This document shows positions 9,722 through 18,839 of a stretch of DNA of 63,581 nucleotides, one piece after another; position 1 is the stretch's first letter, and each line of letters begins with the position of its first letter. Position numbers and translations under genes: made by a program. Location: contig JAFSBX010000025.1 in the NCBI GenBank assembly GCA_017437065.1, forward strand, positions 1 through 63,581, given 5' to 3'. Source of the DNA: Lachnospiraceae bacterium. GTDB taxonomy: Bacteria > Bacillota > Clostridia > Lachnospirales > Lachnospiraceae. The notes beneath the pieces were generated by a model, which had not been told where the DNA came from, made no database searches, and saw only the letters and a program-made list of their open reading frames with translations.

Positions 9722-9838
9722 ATCTGTCCTCCTCAACAAAAACAAAGAGTCTAACCCTCTGCCTTACTTTAATATACTAGAGGCGTATATAAAAATCAAG
9801 AATAATTTGGTATAAATTCAGTAGAAATAAATTAATAT

Positions 9839-10618
9839 TTACCCAAGCGCCACATCCAAAATCATCATGATGATAAACCCAATAGCAAATCCAATCGTTC
9901 CCACATTAGAATGTTCACCTTCAGAAGCTTCCGGTATCAACTCTTCCACTACAACATAAAGCATGGCACCTGCCGCAAAGGCAAGTAAATATGGCAGCAT
10001 TGGCTTTGTTAACGAAGTAAGTAATATGGTGACAAGAGCACCTAAAGGTTCTACGATTCCCGAAATCATTCCATACAAAAAAGCTTTCCCTTTTCCCGCT
10101 CCTTCACTTCTGAGTGGCATGGAAATAATTGCTCCTTCCGGAAAATTCTGAATAGCAATACCGGCCGCCAGTGCAAATGCTCCTGCAAGAGTAATGGGGC
10201 TTCCCGCTGCAAGAAGTCCGGCAAATGCAACGCCTACTGCCATTCCCTCCGGAATATTATGCAACGTTACAGCAAGGACAAGCATAGTTGTTTTTTTTAA
10301 ATCTGCTTTCATACCTTCCGGTTTTGTACTTTCCAAATGTAAATGTGGAATAATTTTATCCATCAAAAGTAAAAAAGCCATTCCAATACCAAAGCCGATA
10401 GCCGCCGGAACAAAGGCAAATTTTCCCATTGACTCCGACATATCAATTGCAGGAATAAGCAGAGACCACACACCTGCCGCCACCATTACACCCGACGCAA
10501 ACCCAAGTAATGACTTTTTCAAAAGTGGTTGCATTTCTTTTTTCATAAAGAAAACACAGGACGCACCTAACATTGTTCCTATAAACGGAATCATAATTCC
10601 CATTAACACATAACCCAT
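9839..10618 (-). CDS. ZIP family metal transporter
   Basis: Polytopic membrane protein of 259 residues with about eight hydrophobic helices. The metal-binding motifs of the ZIP family are present: HNIPEGMAVGVAFAG in helix IV and QNFPEGAIISMP in helix V. A short histidine-bearing loop (IIPHLHLES) lies between helices III and IV. It is likely a zinc (or iron/manganese) importer of the ZupT/GufA branch. The gene interrupts the usual rpmF-plsX neighbourhood. A palindrome at 10665-10681 lies upstream and could be a metal-regulator site. Confidence 0.9.
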   Translation of the reverse strand: MGYVLMGIMIPFIGTMLGASCVFFMKKEMQPLLKKSLLGFASGVMVAAGVWSLLIPAIDMSESMGKFAFVPAAIGFGIGMAFLLLMDKIIPHLHLESTKPEGMKADLKKTTMLVLAVTLHNIPEGMAVGVAFAGLLAAGSPITLAGAFALAAGIAIQNFPEGAIISMPLRSEGAGKGKAFLYGMISGIVEPLGALVTILLTSLTKPMLPYLLAFAAGAMLYVVVEELIPEASEGEHSNVGTIGFAIGFIIMMILDVALG

Positions 10619-10664
10619 AAATATTCCTGCCTTTAGTTTTTCTATTTATTATCAACAATCTACG

Positions 10665-10681
10665 ATAATATATGATATTAT
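10665..10681. promoter_or_regulatory. Palindrome upstream of the ZIP transporter gene
   Basis: ATAATAT-N3-ATATTAT is a perfect 7+3+7 dyad about 45 bases before the ZIP start. The setting suggests an operator for a metal-responsive repressor, but AT-rich dyads arise often by chance. The rest of 10682-10854 is AT-rich with no gene seen. Confidence 0.3.
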
Positions 10682-10854
10682 TACTATAATGTTCCGCACT
10701 TTTACCATAGTATTTTATATACCATTATAATCCAACTTTTTTTATTTTCCAATATTTTCACTTTAAACAAAAAAATTTCTCAAAATTTCTAAAAAATCTT
10801 CATCCCATAAATCTTTACTTTATTCTAATTTTAATATGCTTTATCTACAGAAAA

Positions 10855-10888
10855 CGAAAAAAGACTTCTCGGTTTCTCGAAAAGTCTT
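10855..10888 (-). terminator. Terminator after rpmF
   Basis: AAGACTT and AAGTCTT enclose an inner TTCG/CGAG-type pairing; six T follow on the minus strand. It separates yceD-rpmF from the ZIP and plsX genes. Confidence 0.85.
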
Positions 10889-10903
10889 AATTTCACTCAT
10901 TCA

Positions 10904-11083
10904 TTATTCTGCACTTACGATTTCTTTTTTATTGTAAGAACCACAAGCCTTGCATACTCTATGAGGCATCATTAAAGCGCCACATTTGCTACATTTAACC
11001 AATGTAGGAGCACTCATTTTCCAGTTTGCTCTTCTTTTATCTCTTCTACCTTTGGAAGATTTATTCTTTGGACAAATAGACAT
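10904..11083 (-). CDS. rpmF: 50S ribosomal protein L32
   Basis: 59-residue ribosomal protein: MSICPKNKSSKGRRDKRRAN at the start, then a zinc ribbon CSKCGALMMPHRVCKACG with two CxxC pairs, ending SYNKKEIVSAE. AGGAGG lies seven bases before the ATG and overlaps the end of the upstream yceD gene (stop codon at 11086-11088), so the two are translationally close. L32 follows the DUF177 protein in most bacteria. Confidence 0.97.
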   Translation of the reverse strand: MSICPKNKSSKGRRDKRRANWKMSAPTLVKCSKCGALMMPHRVCKACGSYNKKEIVSAE

Positions 11084-11085
11084 CG

Positions 11086-11613
11086 TTACACCTCCTTATT
11101 CGCGTTAAAGATATCTTTTATCACTGCCATTCTGGGATCCGGTACGAATGTATCACATCCGCATTCTCCCTCATTCAGGTCCTTTCCGCATTGTCTGCAA
11201 ATTCCTTTACAGTCTTCTTTGCATAAAACCTTCATTGGCAAGCTTAATAAAATCTCATCATTAATTAAGTCTTCTACGTTCAACTGGTAGCCTTCCATAA
11301 AAGTCTGGTCACCCTTCTCATCTGTACTTTCTGCTATTTCATCCGGTGCAAATACTTCACGGAAAATGTCAAGATTTAAAACCTCGTCCACTTCCTTTAA
11401 ACACCTATCGCAGTTCATTTTCAAAACAATCTTCGCTTTTCCCTCGACTCTTGCTTTTCCTTTACTCATATTGGAAATTTTCAAATCAAGCGGACTCTTT
11501 TCTACAATCATGTACTCTTCCAGTCCATTAGAAAAGGAAGTCATTTCAATAACAACCTGTTGTTCTTCTGTCTTGCCTTCAGATGTTAAAACATCAGTCA
11601 AATTAATCAACAT
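11086..11613 (-). CDS. YceD/DUF177 family protein
   Basis: 175 residues. It has the conserved C-terminal cysteine pairs of DUF177 proteins: MNCDRCLKEV in the middle and CKEDCKGICRQCGKDLNEGEC near the end. Members are almost always encoded just before rpmF and are implicated in 23S rRNA or large-subunit maturation. AGGAG lies six bases before the ATG. A 7-bp hairpin (11627-11644) sits directly upstream of that site. Confidence 0.9.
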   Translation of the reverse strand: MLINLTDVLTSEGKTEEQQVVIEMTSFSNGLEEYMIVEKSPLDLKISNMSKGKARVEGKAKIVLKMNCDRCLKEVDEVLNLDIFREVFAPDEIAESTDEKGDQTFMEGYQLNVEDLINDEILLSLPMKVLCKEDCKGICRQCGKDLNEGECGCDTFVPDPRMAVIKDIFNANKEV

Positions 11614-11698
11614 ATCAGACTCCTGTCAAAAGCTGTAGCTTTTGTTTCACACATTGTTAAATTATACATATCCTTTGTAAGTTTGTCAACATCTTTTT

Positions 11699-13717
11699 CT
11701 ATCGTTTTGTAATAACTTCGCTCCAGTCAGAAATACCGATAATAGATTTTGCGAAAGCCGATACATCTTCTGATGAAGATGTATCAATATGCTTAAACAC
11801 ATTATATATGTATTTATGACTTCCATCCGTACGATTTATTCCCAATGAAAGTCCTTGTGAAATCTCCACCGCCATATCTGCCTGTTTATTCAGAACAAAC
11901 ATATCTATATGCTGATTATTTGCACATATTTTGTAAGCATATGCAAAAGCCGCTGCCTGCAATTCTTCTCCATGGTCAGATCCAAACCCAACCTCTGTCA
12001 ATGCAATAGAACGTACTTCTCCATTCGGATTTAACATTTCCGTACGATTCATATAATCCGTCAAAACATGTATATTTTGTACGGTAATATACGGTGTATC
12101 TACCGAATTACGAACCAGATTCATAGTCCTGTATCTGGACGGCATAGCCCAAAACTTAGGCCATGTCAACGGCACAGGATAGGGATGATGAGCCAGTCCC
12201 CAATCAATATTTCCTTTTAAAGAAATCTCCGCATTAAAAGCATCCAGTACATCTTTCGCATCATATGCATCTGTTGCATTTAAGTTACGATTCCAAAGCT
12301 GGTCTAAAGATATATATACATTCGCACCTGCATTTACACTCTTAATACTATTATAAAAAATACGAAAAGCTTTCGCGTATTCCTGTGAATATGTAGTTAC
12401 ATCCGTATAATTCATATAATTCCATGCTGCCCGGGCGTTAATTTCATTTCCGATAACCCAGTTCGAAACTTTCCCTCGACCACTTCCCGAATAACGGTTT
12501 GCCAAAAAGGTGGCTACCGCTTCCAAATACTCGCATCCTGCTTCATTTGCTGCATTGAACATATGGTAAGGCGCACTGCCGCCACCTGCTTCGGGATGAA
12601 TCAGCTGCGGATACGCACCATTTTTATCATTTAAAAGTACTGCAGTAATAATAACTCCTTTATTACTTAACGTTTTAAATATGTTATCAAATTCCGCGAT
12701 ACGAAGTCCGTTAAATGCATATGATTTACCATTATAATTATAATATACTGTCGGATAAGCAGCATTACTTGTCTGTCCTAAAATATACCCAATCGGAATA
12801 TTATAAGCAGCATGTTTTACACCCAAATCTTCAATTTCACTTCCGGCTATTTTGCCGGGATCTACAATCAACCCTTTTATGGAAGATGCTTTTGGATTTG
12901 CTGCTGTATACTTAGCAATTGCTTCCGGATTTGTAATATAATGTCCTCTGCTAATATCAACAAATTTTCCGTCCACAAGTACTGCCACAACAAATTTCGA
13001 AAACAGTCTGGAAGAAGGACTATTATTATTCAGATTTATATAAAAATGAGAATCTTCCTTCCACTTATTTACTCTTTCAATATATTCGTCTCCATGTTCG
13101 GTTTCGTATGTCGCCAGTTCAAACAAATAATAATAATCATCATCTGTTACGGGAACATACGGTACACTAAATTCCACTTTTACTTTTGATGTATCTTCTA
13201 CACTGATTTCACAACTATCAATAGTCAAAAAACTTGTCCTATCTTCTTCCGGCAAAATTTCCTGCGTAAGAACCATCAGAACTTCTTCCACCGTTTTTCT
13301 CCCGGAAATTTTTCCTTCCGCGATTAACTTATCTGCTTCCTCAGGTGAAAAAACTTCTTCATTATCGAACATTTGTTGAATACCGGCTGATGGCAGAAGT
13401 TCCACTAATTCCGTATTACTGGGTAAGCTTCCGCCTTCCCACAGCCTTTCTACCCCATTTGCCGCCCTGTCAGTCAACATTTTTTCAACCGTTTTCTCTT
13501 TACCTGACTGTTCTTGAATTTTTGCTGTTTCCAACACATTCTTTTCATGAATATTTTTGTATATAAAAGCTCCTGAAATACACAAAACGGCAAGCACAGC
13601 CACAGCAATAATTGCTATTTTCTTTCGCTGTTTCTGCTTTTGCCGTTTTTTTCTCCATTCTCTTTCCGGCTTTCTTTCTTCTGTACCTTGCGTCTTTTCC
13701 GACGTAGACTTACTCAT
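11699..13717 (-). CDS. DUF5722-like membrane-anchored glycosidase-like protein
   Basis: 672 residues. A basic N-terminus rich in Lys and Arg precedes one membrane segment (IAIIAVAVLAVLCISGAFIY, about residues 33-52), so the bulk is exported but anchored. A middle domain (about 130-270) has a beta-rich composition. Residues about 275-670 look like a TIM-barrel glycoside hydrolase: NWVIGNEINARAAWNYMNY resembles the GNE acid/base strand of clan GH-A enzymes, and LTEVGFGSDHGEE could supply the second glutamate. I place it in the DUF5722 family; substrate and activity are unknown. GGAG lies eight bases before the start. It sits between ackA and yceD. Confidence 0.7.
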   Translation of the reverse strand: MSKSTSEKTQGTEERKPEREWRKKRQKQKQRKKIAIIAVAVLAVLCISGAFIYKNIHEKNVLETAKIQEQSGKEKTVEKMLTDRAANGVERLWEGGSLPSNTELVELLPSAGIQQMFDNEEVFSPEEADKLIAEGKISGRKTVEEVLMVLTQEILPEEDRTSFLTIDSCEISVEDTSKVKVEFSVPYVPVTDDDYYYLFELATYETEHGDEYIERVNKWKEDSHFYINLNNNSPSSRLFSKFVVAVLVDGKFVDISRGHYITNPEAIAKYTAANPKASSIKGLIVDPGKIAGSEIEDLGVKHAAYNIPIGYILGQTSNAAYPTVYYNYNGKSYAFNGLRIAEFDNIFKTLSNKGVIITAVLLNDKNGAYPQLIHPEAGGGSAPYHMFNAANEAGCEYLEAVATFLANRYSGSGRGKVSNWVIGNEINARAAWNYMNYTDVTTYSQEYAKAFRIFYNSIKSVNAGANVYISLDQLWNRNLNATDAYDAKDVLDAFNAEISLKGNIDWGLAHHPYPVPLTWPKFWAMPSRYRTMNLVRNSVDTPYITVQNIHVLTDYMNRTEMLNPNGEVRSIALTEVGFGSDHGEELQAAAFAYAYKICANNQHIDMFVLNKQADMAVEISQGLSLGINRTDGSHKYIYNVFKHIDTSSSEDVSAFAKSIIGISDWSEVITKR

Positions 13718-13796
13718 AAACCATACTCCAATCCTTAGCCCGATTAATCGCAGCCATATGAATTACAGTATACTTTATTCTGAACCGGTTCTGCAA

Positions 13797-14996
13797 CTAC
13801 TTTTTCACAAGTGCTTTCGTTTCTCTTGCAATAGCCAATTCTTCATTTGTAGGTATCGCTAAAACTTTTACTTTTGAATCCTCTGTTGAAACAACAATAT
13901 CTTCACCACGTTTACTGTTTGCCTCTTTATCCAGTGTAATTCCCAAATAACCTAAGTATTCACAAATTGCTTCTCTGTTCATACTTCCGTTCTCGCCAAC
14001 ACCTGCTGTAAAGCAAATGGCATCTACCCCATTCATTGCTGCTACATAAGAACCGATATATTTTGCCACACGATAATGAAACGCCTGCATGGCAAGATCT
14101 GCTTTTTCATTTCCGTCATTTTGTGCCTGCTCTACATCTCTGAAATCCGATGAAATATTTCCTGACATACCATACACGCCGGACTTCTTATTCAATACAT
14201 TCAGCACTTCTTCAACACTCATATTTTCTTTATGAACCAAAAATTCTATAACCGCCGGATCAACATCACCTGAACGCGTTCCCATAATAAGCCCTTCTAA
14301 TGGTGTAAGTCCCATGGAGGTATCTATACATTCTCCATTTTTTATAGCCGATACACTGGCGCCATTACCGAGATGACATACAATAATTTTTAAATCTTCG
14401 TATTTTTTTCCTAATACTTCGGCTGCTCTTTTAGATACATAAGAATGACTGGTTCCATGGAAACCGTATTTTCTGATTTTGTATTTTTCATAATACTCAT
14501 AAGGAAGACCATACATATATGCTTTTGCAGGCATAGTCTGATGAAATGCAGTATCAAACACTGCTACCATAGGTGTTCCATCCATTAATTTCTGACATGC
14601 ATGAATACCGATTAAGTTTGCCGGATTATGCAATGGTGCCAAATCATTACAGTCTTCAATAGCCTTCATTACTTCATCATCAATAATCGTTGATGTGGCA
14701 AACTTTTCACCGCCATGCACAATACGGTGTCCTACTGCGCCAATCTCGGAAAGATTTTTTACCACACCTGTTTTTTCATTGGTAAGTGCCTCTAATACCA
14801 AGCGGATAGCTTCTGTGTGATCCGGCATAGGTGTTACCTGTTTTTCCTTTTCTCCACCTGCCGGTGTATAAGTAATCATGCTTCCTTCAATACCAATTCT
14901 TTCACACAATCCCTTTGCAATCCACTTTTCAGTTTCAGAATCAATTAACTGAAATTTCAAAGAAGAACTTCCACAATTAATAACTAATATATTCAT
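13797..14996 (-). CDS. ackA: Acetate kinase
   Basis: Makes acetate and ATP from acetyl phosphate. 399 residues with both family signatures, [19 protein letters not shown] at the N-terminus and [13 protein letters not shown] near residue 85, plus [22 protein letters not shown] and GNGASVSAI. The start at 14996 has GGAGG upstream. The frame stays open for 54 more codons upstream, but this stretch covers the intergenic repeats and lacks a ribosome site. It is paired with pta upstream. Confidence 0.97.
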   Translation of the reverse strand: MNILVINCGSSSLKFQLIDSETEKWIAKGLCERIGIEGSMITYTPAGGEKEKQVTPMPDHTEAIRLVLEALTNEKTGVVKNLSEIGAVGHRIVHGGEKFATSTIIDDEVMKAIEDCNDLAPLHNPANLIGIHACQKLMDGTPMVAVFDTAFHQTMPAKAYMYGLPYEYYEKYKIRKYGFHGTSHSYVSKRAAEVLGKKYEDLKIIVCHLGNGASVSAIKNGECIDTSMGLTPLEGLIMGTRSGDVDPAVIEFLVHKENMSVEEVLNVLNKKSGVYGMSGNISSDFRDVEQAQNDGNEKADLAMQAFHYRVAKYIGSYVAAMNGVDAICFTAGVGENGSMNREAICEYLGYLGITLDKEANSKRGEDIVVSTEDSKVKVLAIPTNEELAIARETKALVKK

Positions 14997-15034
14997 CTTC
15001 TTCCCTCCGTTATATTTTTTAGCATGTAATTTCC

Positions 15035-15150
15035 GCACTTTGCTCATGATTTTCGCTCGTCTAATCCTTAGGTATTCATGTAATCCTTGTGCTTTCGCAC
15101 AAGAATCATTCGCTACGTGCTTTGCACTTTGCTCATGATTTTCGCTCGTC
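15035..15150. repeat. 27-bp direct repeat in the pta-ackA gap
   Basis: Two identical 27-bp copies, starting GCACTTTGCTCATGATTTTC, occupy 15035-15061 and 15124-15150. Between them is a small hairpin, CTTGTGC-TTTC-GCACAAG (15086-15103). Confidence 0.85.
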
Positions 15151-15196
15151 AAGTTCATAAGATTTCATGTAAACATGAAATCTTATGAATTTGACT
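15148..15196. repeat. Long near-perfect hairpin between pta and ackA
   Basis: Arms 15154-15170 and 15173-15189 are a perfect 17-bp inverted repeat (TTCATAAGATTTCATGT) with a two-base loop. After a G-T wobble the pairing continues for five more bases (GTCAA/TTGAC). There is no U-tract, so it is more likely an RNA-stability or processing element, or a mobile palindromic repeat, than a terminator. Confidence 0.8.
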
Positions 15197-15203
15197 CGCT
15201 TGA

Positions 15204-16205
15204 TTACATGTTTTGGGCCTGAACGGCTGTTAAGGCTACTACACCTACGATATCTTGCCATGAACATCCTCTGGATAAATCGTTTACCGGTTTGGCAAGT
15301 CCCTGAAGCATTGGTCCGTACGCATCTGCTTTTGCCAGTCTTTGTACTAATTTATATCCGATATTTCCACAATCAAGATTCGGGAAAATCATAACATTGG
15401 CTTTTCCTCCAACCTCTGACCCCGGTGCTTTAGATTTCGCTACAGCCGGAACAAGTGCTGCATCTGCCTGAAGTTCTCCGTCCAAAGTAAGGTGCGGATA
15501 CTCTTCATGTGCAATTCTGGTTGCCTCCACTACTTTATCAACTAACGGATGCTTTGCACTTCCTTTTGTAGAATGAGAAAGCATGGCAATGACAGGTTTT
15601 GCACCTATCAAACTCTTAAAACTTTTTGCAGATGTATCTGCAATAATCGCCAATTCTTCTGCAGTAGGATCCTGATTCAAACCACAATCCGCAAACAGGA
15701 ATGTTCCATTTTCACCAAACTCACAATTTGGCACATCAAGAATAAAGAAACCGGAAACCATTTTTACCCCCGGTGCTGTTTTCAAAATCTGTAAGGCAGG
15801 TCTGAGTGTATCTGCTGTAGAATGACACGCACCTGCCACCATTCCATCTGCATCATTTGCTTTTACCATAACAATACCAAAAGTCAAATAATCTGTAGTT
15901 AGAATTTCTCTGGCTTTATCCATTGTCATTCCCTTTGATTTTCTTGTTTCATACAAAAGCGTTACATAATCTTCCAACTTGTCCGAAAGAACAGGATTAA
16001 CTACTTTCAGTCCTGTCAAATCAACTTCCAGCCAGCCAGCACCATCGTAAATCTTCTCTTCATTACCAATCATAATAATATTGGCAATTCCTTCCTGAAG
16101 AATTTGCGAAGCCGCAATCAACGTTCTTTTATCTGTAGATTCCGGTAAAACAATTGTTTTCTTATCCTGTCTTGCACGATCCTTAATAGTATCTATATAT
16201 GCCAT
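15204..16205 (-). CDS. pta: Phosphate acetyltransferase
   Basis: Interconverts acetyl-CoA and acetyl phosphate. 333 residues, the short Pta form without the N-terminal DRTGG/BioD-like region of the enterobacterial enzyme. Motifs include VLPESTDKRTLIAASQIL, MVAGACHSTADTLRPALQI, SHSTKGSAKHPLVDKV and NVMIFPNLDCGNIGYK. It heads the pta-ackA unit of acetate fermentation; the next gene is ackA after a 207-base gap holding repeats. Confidence 0.97.
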   Translation of the reverse strand: MAYIDTIKDRARQDKKTIVLPESTDKRTLIAASQILQEGIANIIMIGNEEKIYDGAGWLEVDLTGLKVVNPVLSDKLEDYVTLLYETRKSKGMTMDKAREILTTDYLTFGIVMVKANDADGMVAGACHSTADTLRPALQILKTAPGVKMVSGFFILDVPNCEFGENGTFLFADCGLNQDPTAEELAIIADTSAKSFKSLIGAKPVIAMLSHSTKGSAKHPLVDKVVEATRIAHEEYPHLTLDGELQADAALVPAVAKSKAPGSEVGGKANVMIFPNLDCGNIGYKLVQRLAKADAYGPMLQGLAKPVNDLSRGCSWQDIVGVVALTAVQAQNM

Positions 16206-16364
16206 ACTATCAACTCTCCTTCCCTTTTATTAATAAAATACGTTCTTTCTTAATATTTCCAACGCTATACGTTTCATATCACTTATTCTTATTATATATG
16301 AAAATACATAATAATCCAATATGTAAGCTCTTACAAATTGTGCAAAATTGAATACAATTTAACA

Positions 16365-16393
16365 TTGTATGTAATAAAAAACAATGATACACT
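16365..16393 (+). promoter_or_regulatory. Promoter of tmcAL
   Basis: TTGTAT, a 17-base spacer and TACACT on the plus strand, ending about 60 bases before the tmcAL start. The 16206-16453 gap is the divergent promoter region of pta and tmcAL; no other feature was seen. Confidence 0.5.
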
Positions 16394-16453
16394 AATTTTA
16401 CAGACAATAAAGAGAATTTATTTTTTGGACATTTTGTGTAAGGAGGACTTCTC

Positions 16454-17707
16454 ATGAAAACTGTAGGTGTGATTGCCGAATACAATCCGTTTCACAACGG
16501 CCACAAACATCAATTAGATAAAATTAAAGAAATAACACATTCCGACTACTGCATAGTTATTATGAGTGGTGATTTTGTACAACGCGGTGAACCTGCTTTA
16601 ATTGATAAATACTCTCGTACCAAAATGGCACTCTTAAACGGTGCTGATTTGGTTCTCGAGCTCCCTGTTTATTATGCTACAAGCAGTGCTGAAAACTTTG
16701 CTGCTGGTGCAATTGCCTTATTGGACCGTCTCGGTATCGTCAACAGTATTTGTTTTGGCAGTGAATGCGGTGATCTTTCTGTTCTTAGCACCTTTGCTAA
16801 AGTTTTTGCCGACGAGTCAGACGCATTTTCCGAAGTTCTTCGCCAAAATCTTCGTGACGGCCTCTCCTACCCTGTGGCGCGCAATAATGCTTTAACTTCT
16901 GTTCATAAGGAGCTGACCGAATATACAGATGTCCTTTCATCTCCAAATAATATCCTAGGCATCGAATATATGAAATCTTTGTATCGACGCAATAGCAAAA
17001 TAATCCCTTTTACAAATTTGCGGGTTGGTGGCAGCTATCATGATACCAACTTCGTGAAATCCATGAGCTCTGCCACTGCTATACGACACACATTGGAACA
17101 AATGGACAACTTACTGCTCATTGCAAATCAGGTACCTTCCAGTGTATTTCAGATTTTAGAAAAACATTTTCGCGTAAACTGTCCGATTTATCCACAGGAT
17201 ATATCTTTACCTTTAAAATATAAATTATTACAACATTCTAAAGAGGGATATACAGAATTTGCAGATGTCAGTGCAGACTTGTCCGATAAAATTCAGAAAC
17301 AGTTAGAACTTTTTACAAGTTTTCCAAATTTCTGTGATTCTCTGAAATCCAAGGATATGACCTACACACGCATCAGCCGGTGTCTTCTGCACATTTTACT
17401 GAACATAAAAAGAGATTCCTTACAGACTTTTATTAAAGATGACTTTGTCTATTATGCAAGAATTCTCGGACTAAAACAAAGTTCTACTGAAATTTTAAAT
17501 GCGATTAAGAAAAATGCCACTATTCCGCTTCTTCCAAAACTTGCAGATGCGGAAAATATTTTGAGTAATACTCCATATCCTGAACATGCCTTAGAAATGC
17601 TGAACAGTGATATTTTTGCCGCACATGTCTATGACTCTGTTGCAACAAATAAATTTCACACATATTTTCCGAATGAATATCGTCGGCAGATTGTTAAAAT
17701 CCGTTAA
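16454..17707 (+). CDS. tmcAL: tRNA(Met) cytidine acetate ligase TmcAL
   Basis: Activates acetate with ATP and transfers it to C34 of elongator tRNA-Met, forming N4-acetylcytidine. 417 residues, close to the B. subtilis YlbM/TmcAL protein. The N-terminus MKTVGVIAEYNPFHNGHKHQ has the nucleotidyltransferase HxGH motif, followed by IVIMSGDFVQRGEPALIDKY and GADLVLELPVYYATSSAE. AAGGAGG lies upstream of the ATG. It is divergent from pta-ackA, the pathway that makes its substrate. Confidence 0.92.
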   Translation: MKTVGVIAEYNPFHNGHKHQLDKIKEITHSDYCIVIMSGDFVQRGEPALIDKYSRTKMALLNGADLVLELPVYYATSSAENFAAGAIALLDRLGIVNSICFGSECGDLSVLSTFAKVFADESDAFSEVLRQNLRDGLSYPVARNNALTSVHKELTEYTDVLSSPNNILGIEYMKSLYRRNSKIIPFTNLRVGGSYHDTNFVKSMSSATAIRHTLEQMDNLLLIANQVPSSVFQILEKHFRVNCPIYPQDISLPLKYKLLQHSKEGYTEFADVSADLSDKIQKQLELFTSFPNFCDSLKSKDMTYTRISRCLLHILLNIKRDSLQTFIKDDFVYYARILGLKQSSTEILNAIKKNATIPLLPKLADAENILSNTPYPEHALEMLNSDIFAAHVYDSVATNKFHTYFPNEYRRQIVKIR

Positions 17708-17720
17708 AATGATGTGGATT

Positions 17721-17745
17721 CTCGCCGCCTAGAGCGGCGAGTTTT
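17721..17745 (+). terminator. Terminator of tmcAL
   Basis: CTCGCCGC and GCGGCGAG form a perfect 8-bp GC-rich stem with a five-base loop and TTTT. It lies 14 bases past the tmcAL stop and touches the end of the convergent gene. Confidence 0.92.
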
Positions 17746-18514
17746 ACATTTCTTTTGTTTCTTTTTCAATCCATTGATAAATGTGTTCAAATTTTATTTC
17801 TAATTTTCCATCATATATTCCAACAGGAACCGGTTTATCCAACCCATGTATCGCAGGACAAAATTCACTTTCAAAAAAATATACCAGCAGTTTCATTTGA
17901 TATGAATCCAAAATCCAGTACTCCCGTACTCCTGCATTCATATACTTGGATAACTTTTTCGTATAATCCTTTCTCTTGGTTGACGGCGAAATAACTTCCA
18001 ACACAAAATCAGGTGCACCATACACTCCCCATTTTCTGACTTTATCTTCTCCACACAAAATAGCCACATCCGGTTGCACCATCGTTTTTTCATCACAATC
18101 CAACTGAATATCTACAGGTGCCACAAGAGGTTGACAGTTTCCTTCATTATCCATAATGAAATTCGCAATCTGACGATGTATTTCCCCTGCTATCTTTTGA
18201 TGTAAAAAAGTTGGTGATGACATATCATAAAAATATCCATCAATCAATTCCACCCGACGTTCATCCGGTAAAGCATAATAATCTTCAAGTGTATAGTTTC
18301 CTTGAGTATGTGCATTATAAACCGCTGCTTCCTTTACCATTGAAACATCGGAAAATAGCTGCTCTAATGCCCGCAGTGTATCATAGCGCGGACTTACTGT
18401 TTCTCCTGAAAAAATTTTTTGAATTGTTCCTAACGGTACTCCGGATAACTCTGCCATCTGTGCATAGGTGTATCCTTTTTCCTGCTTTTTCTTTTTCATT
18501 TCTTCAACAGTCAT
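17744..18514 (-). CDS. XRE-type HTH fused to Uma2-family nuclease domain
   Basis: 256 residues. The first 60 form a Cro/XRE helix-turn-helix (YTYAQMAELSGVPLGTIQKI, then DTLRALEQLF). The rest is a Uma2/DUF820 PD-(D/E)xK-fold domain: RVELIDGYFYDMSSPTFLHQ, VQPDVAILCGED, FVLEVISPSTKRKDYTKKLS, YMNAGVREYWILD. The acidic residue pair and the E-x-S/K pattern of the putative active site are retained. The start at 18514 has GGGGAGG seven bases upstream; a longer open frame to 18598 has no such site. Uma2 proteins are abundant and of unknown role; the HTH suggests DNA targeting or self-regulation. Confidence 0.85.
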   Translation of the reverse strand: MTVEEMKKKKQEKGYTYAQMAELSGVPLGTIQKIFSGETVSPRYDTLRALEQLFSDVSMVKEAAVYNAHTQGNYTLEDYYALPDERRVELIDGYFYDMSSPTFLHQKIAGEIHRQIANFIMDNEGNCQPLVAPVDIQLDCDEKTMVQPDVAILCGEDKVRKWGVYGAPDFVLEVISPSTKRKDYTKKLSKYMNAGVREYWILDSYQMKLLVYFFESEFCPAIHGLDKPVPVGIYDGKLEIKFEHIYQWIEKETKEM

Positions 18515-18699
18515 CAAAATGCCTCCCCTCATTATGTACAGATATATTTTCATAAAGATTTTTATCTTGTTAATTAAGTATATTCCTGTATTATCCATTC
18601 GTCAACCGAAATTTTTCTTTTTTTTAACCGTTTATTTGTCCTTATTTCCATTTTTTTACCGTTTCATTTTTTTGTTGCAAGAGATTTAGTGGTTCTGTG

Positions 18700-18839
18700 G
18701 ATGGTTTTCTTTGTGGCGACGGCAGTGCACGCTCGCTGCTACGCCGCTCGCTTGACGGGCATTCGCCCTATAAATACAAAGAAAAACAGTCCTTTTCCTG
18801 CTAGCAGGAACGAACTGTTCTTCTTTGTATTTGCACTGC
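18700..18839. repeat. GC-rich palindromic stretch downstream of leuS
   Basis: The segment contains clustered GCTCGCTGC / GCCGCTCGC words and GGGC-GAAT-GCCC, much richer in G+C than its surroundings, followed by AAATACAAAGAA/TTCTTTGTATTT arms enclosing the leuS terminator. It resembles an intergenic palindromic repeat. Bases 18515-18700 are T-rich and hold no gene. Confidence 0.5.
18783..18821 (-). terminator. Terminator of leuS
   Basis: ACAGT and ACTGT arms with an inner perfect TTCCTGC/GCAGGAA stem, followed by TTTTTC on the minus strand, 20-55 bases past the leuS stop. Confidence 0.8.

Noticed and set aside
14997-15158. 54-codon N-terminal extension of acetate kinase
   Set aside because: Covers intergenic repeats and lacks a ribosome site, while GGAGG precedes the internal start that begins with the family signature.
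16279-16485. Minus-strand frame overlapping the tmcAL start
   Set aside because: Antisense to tmcAL and its promoter; no ribosome site or family resemblance.
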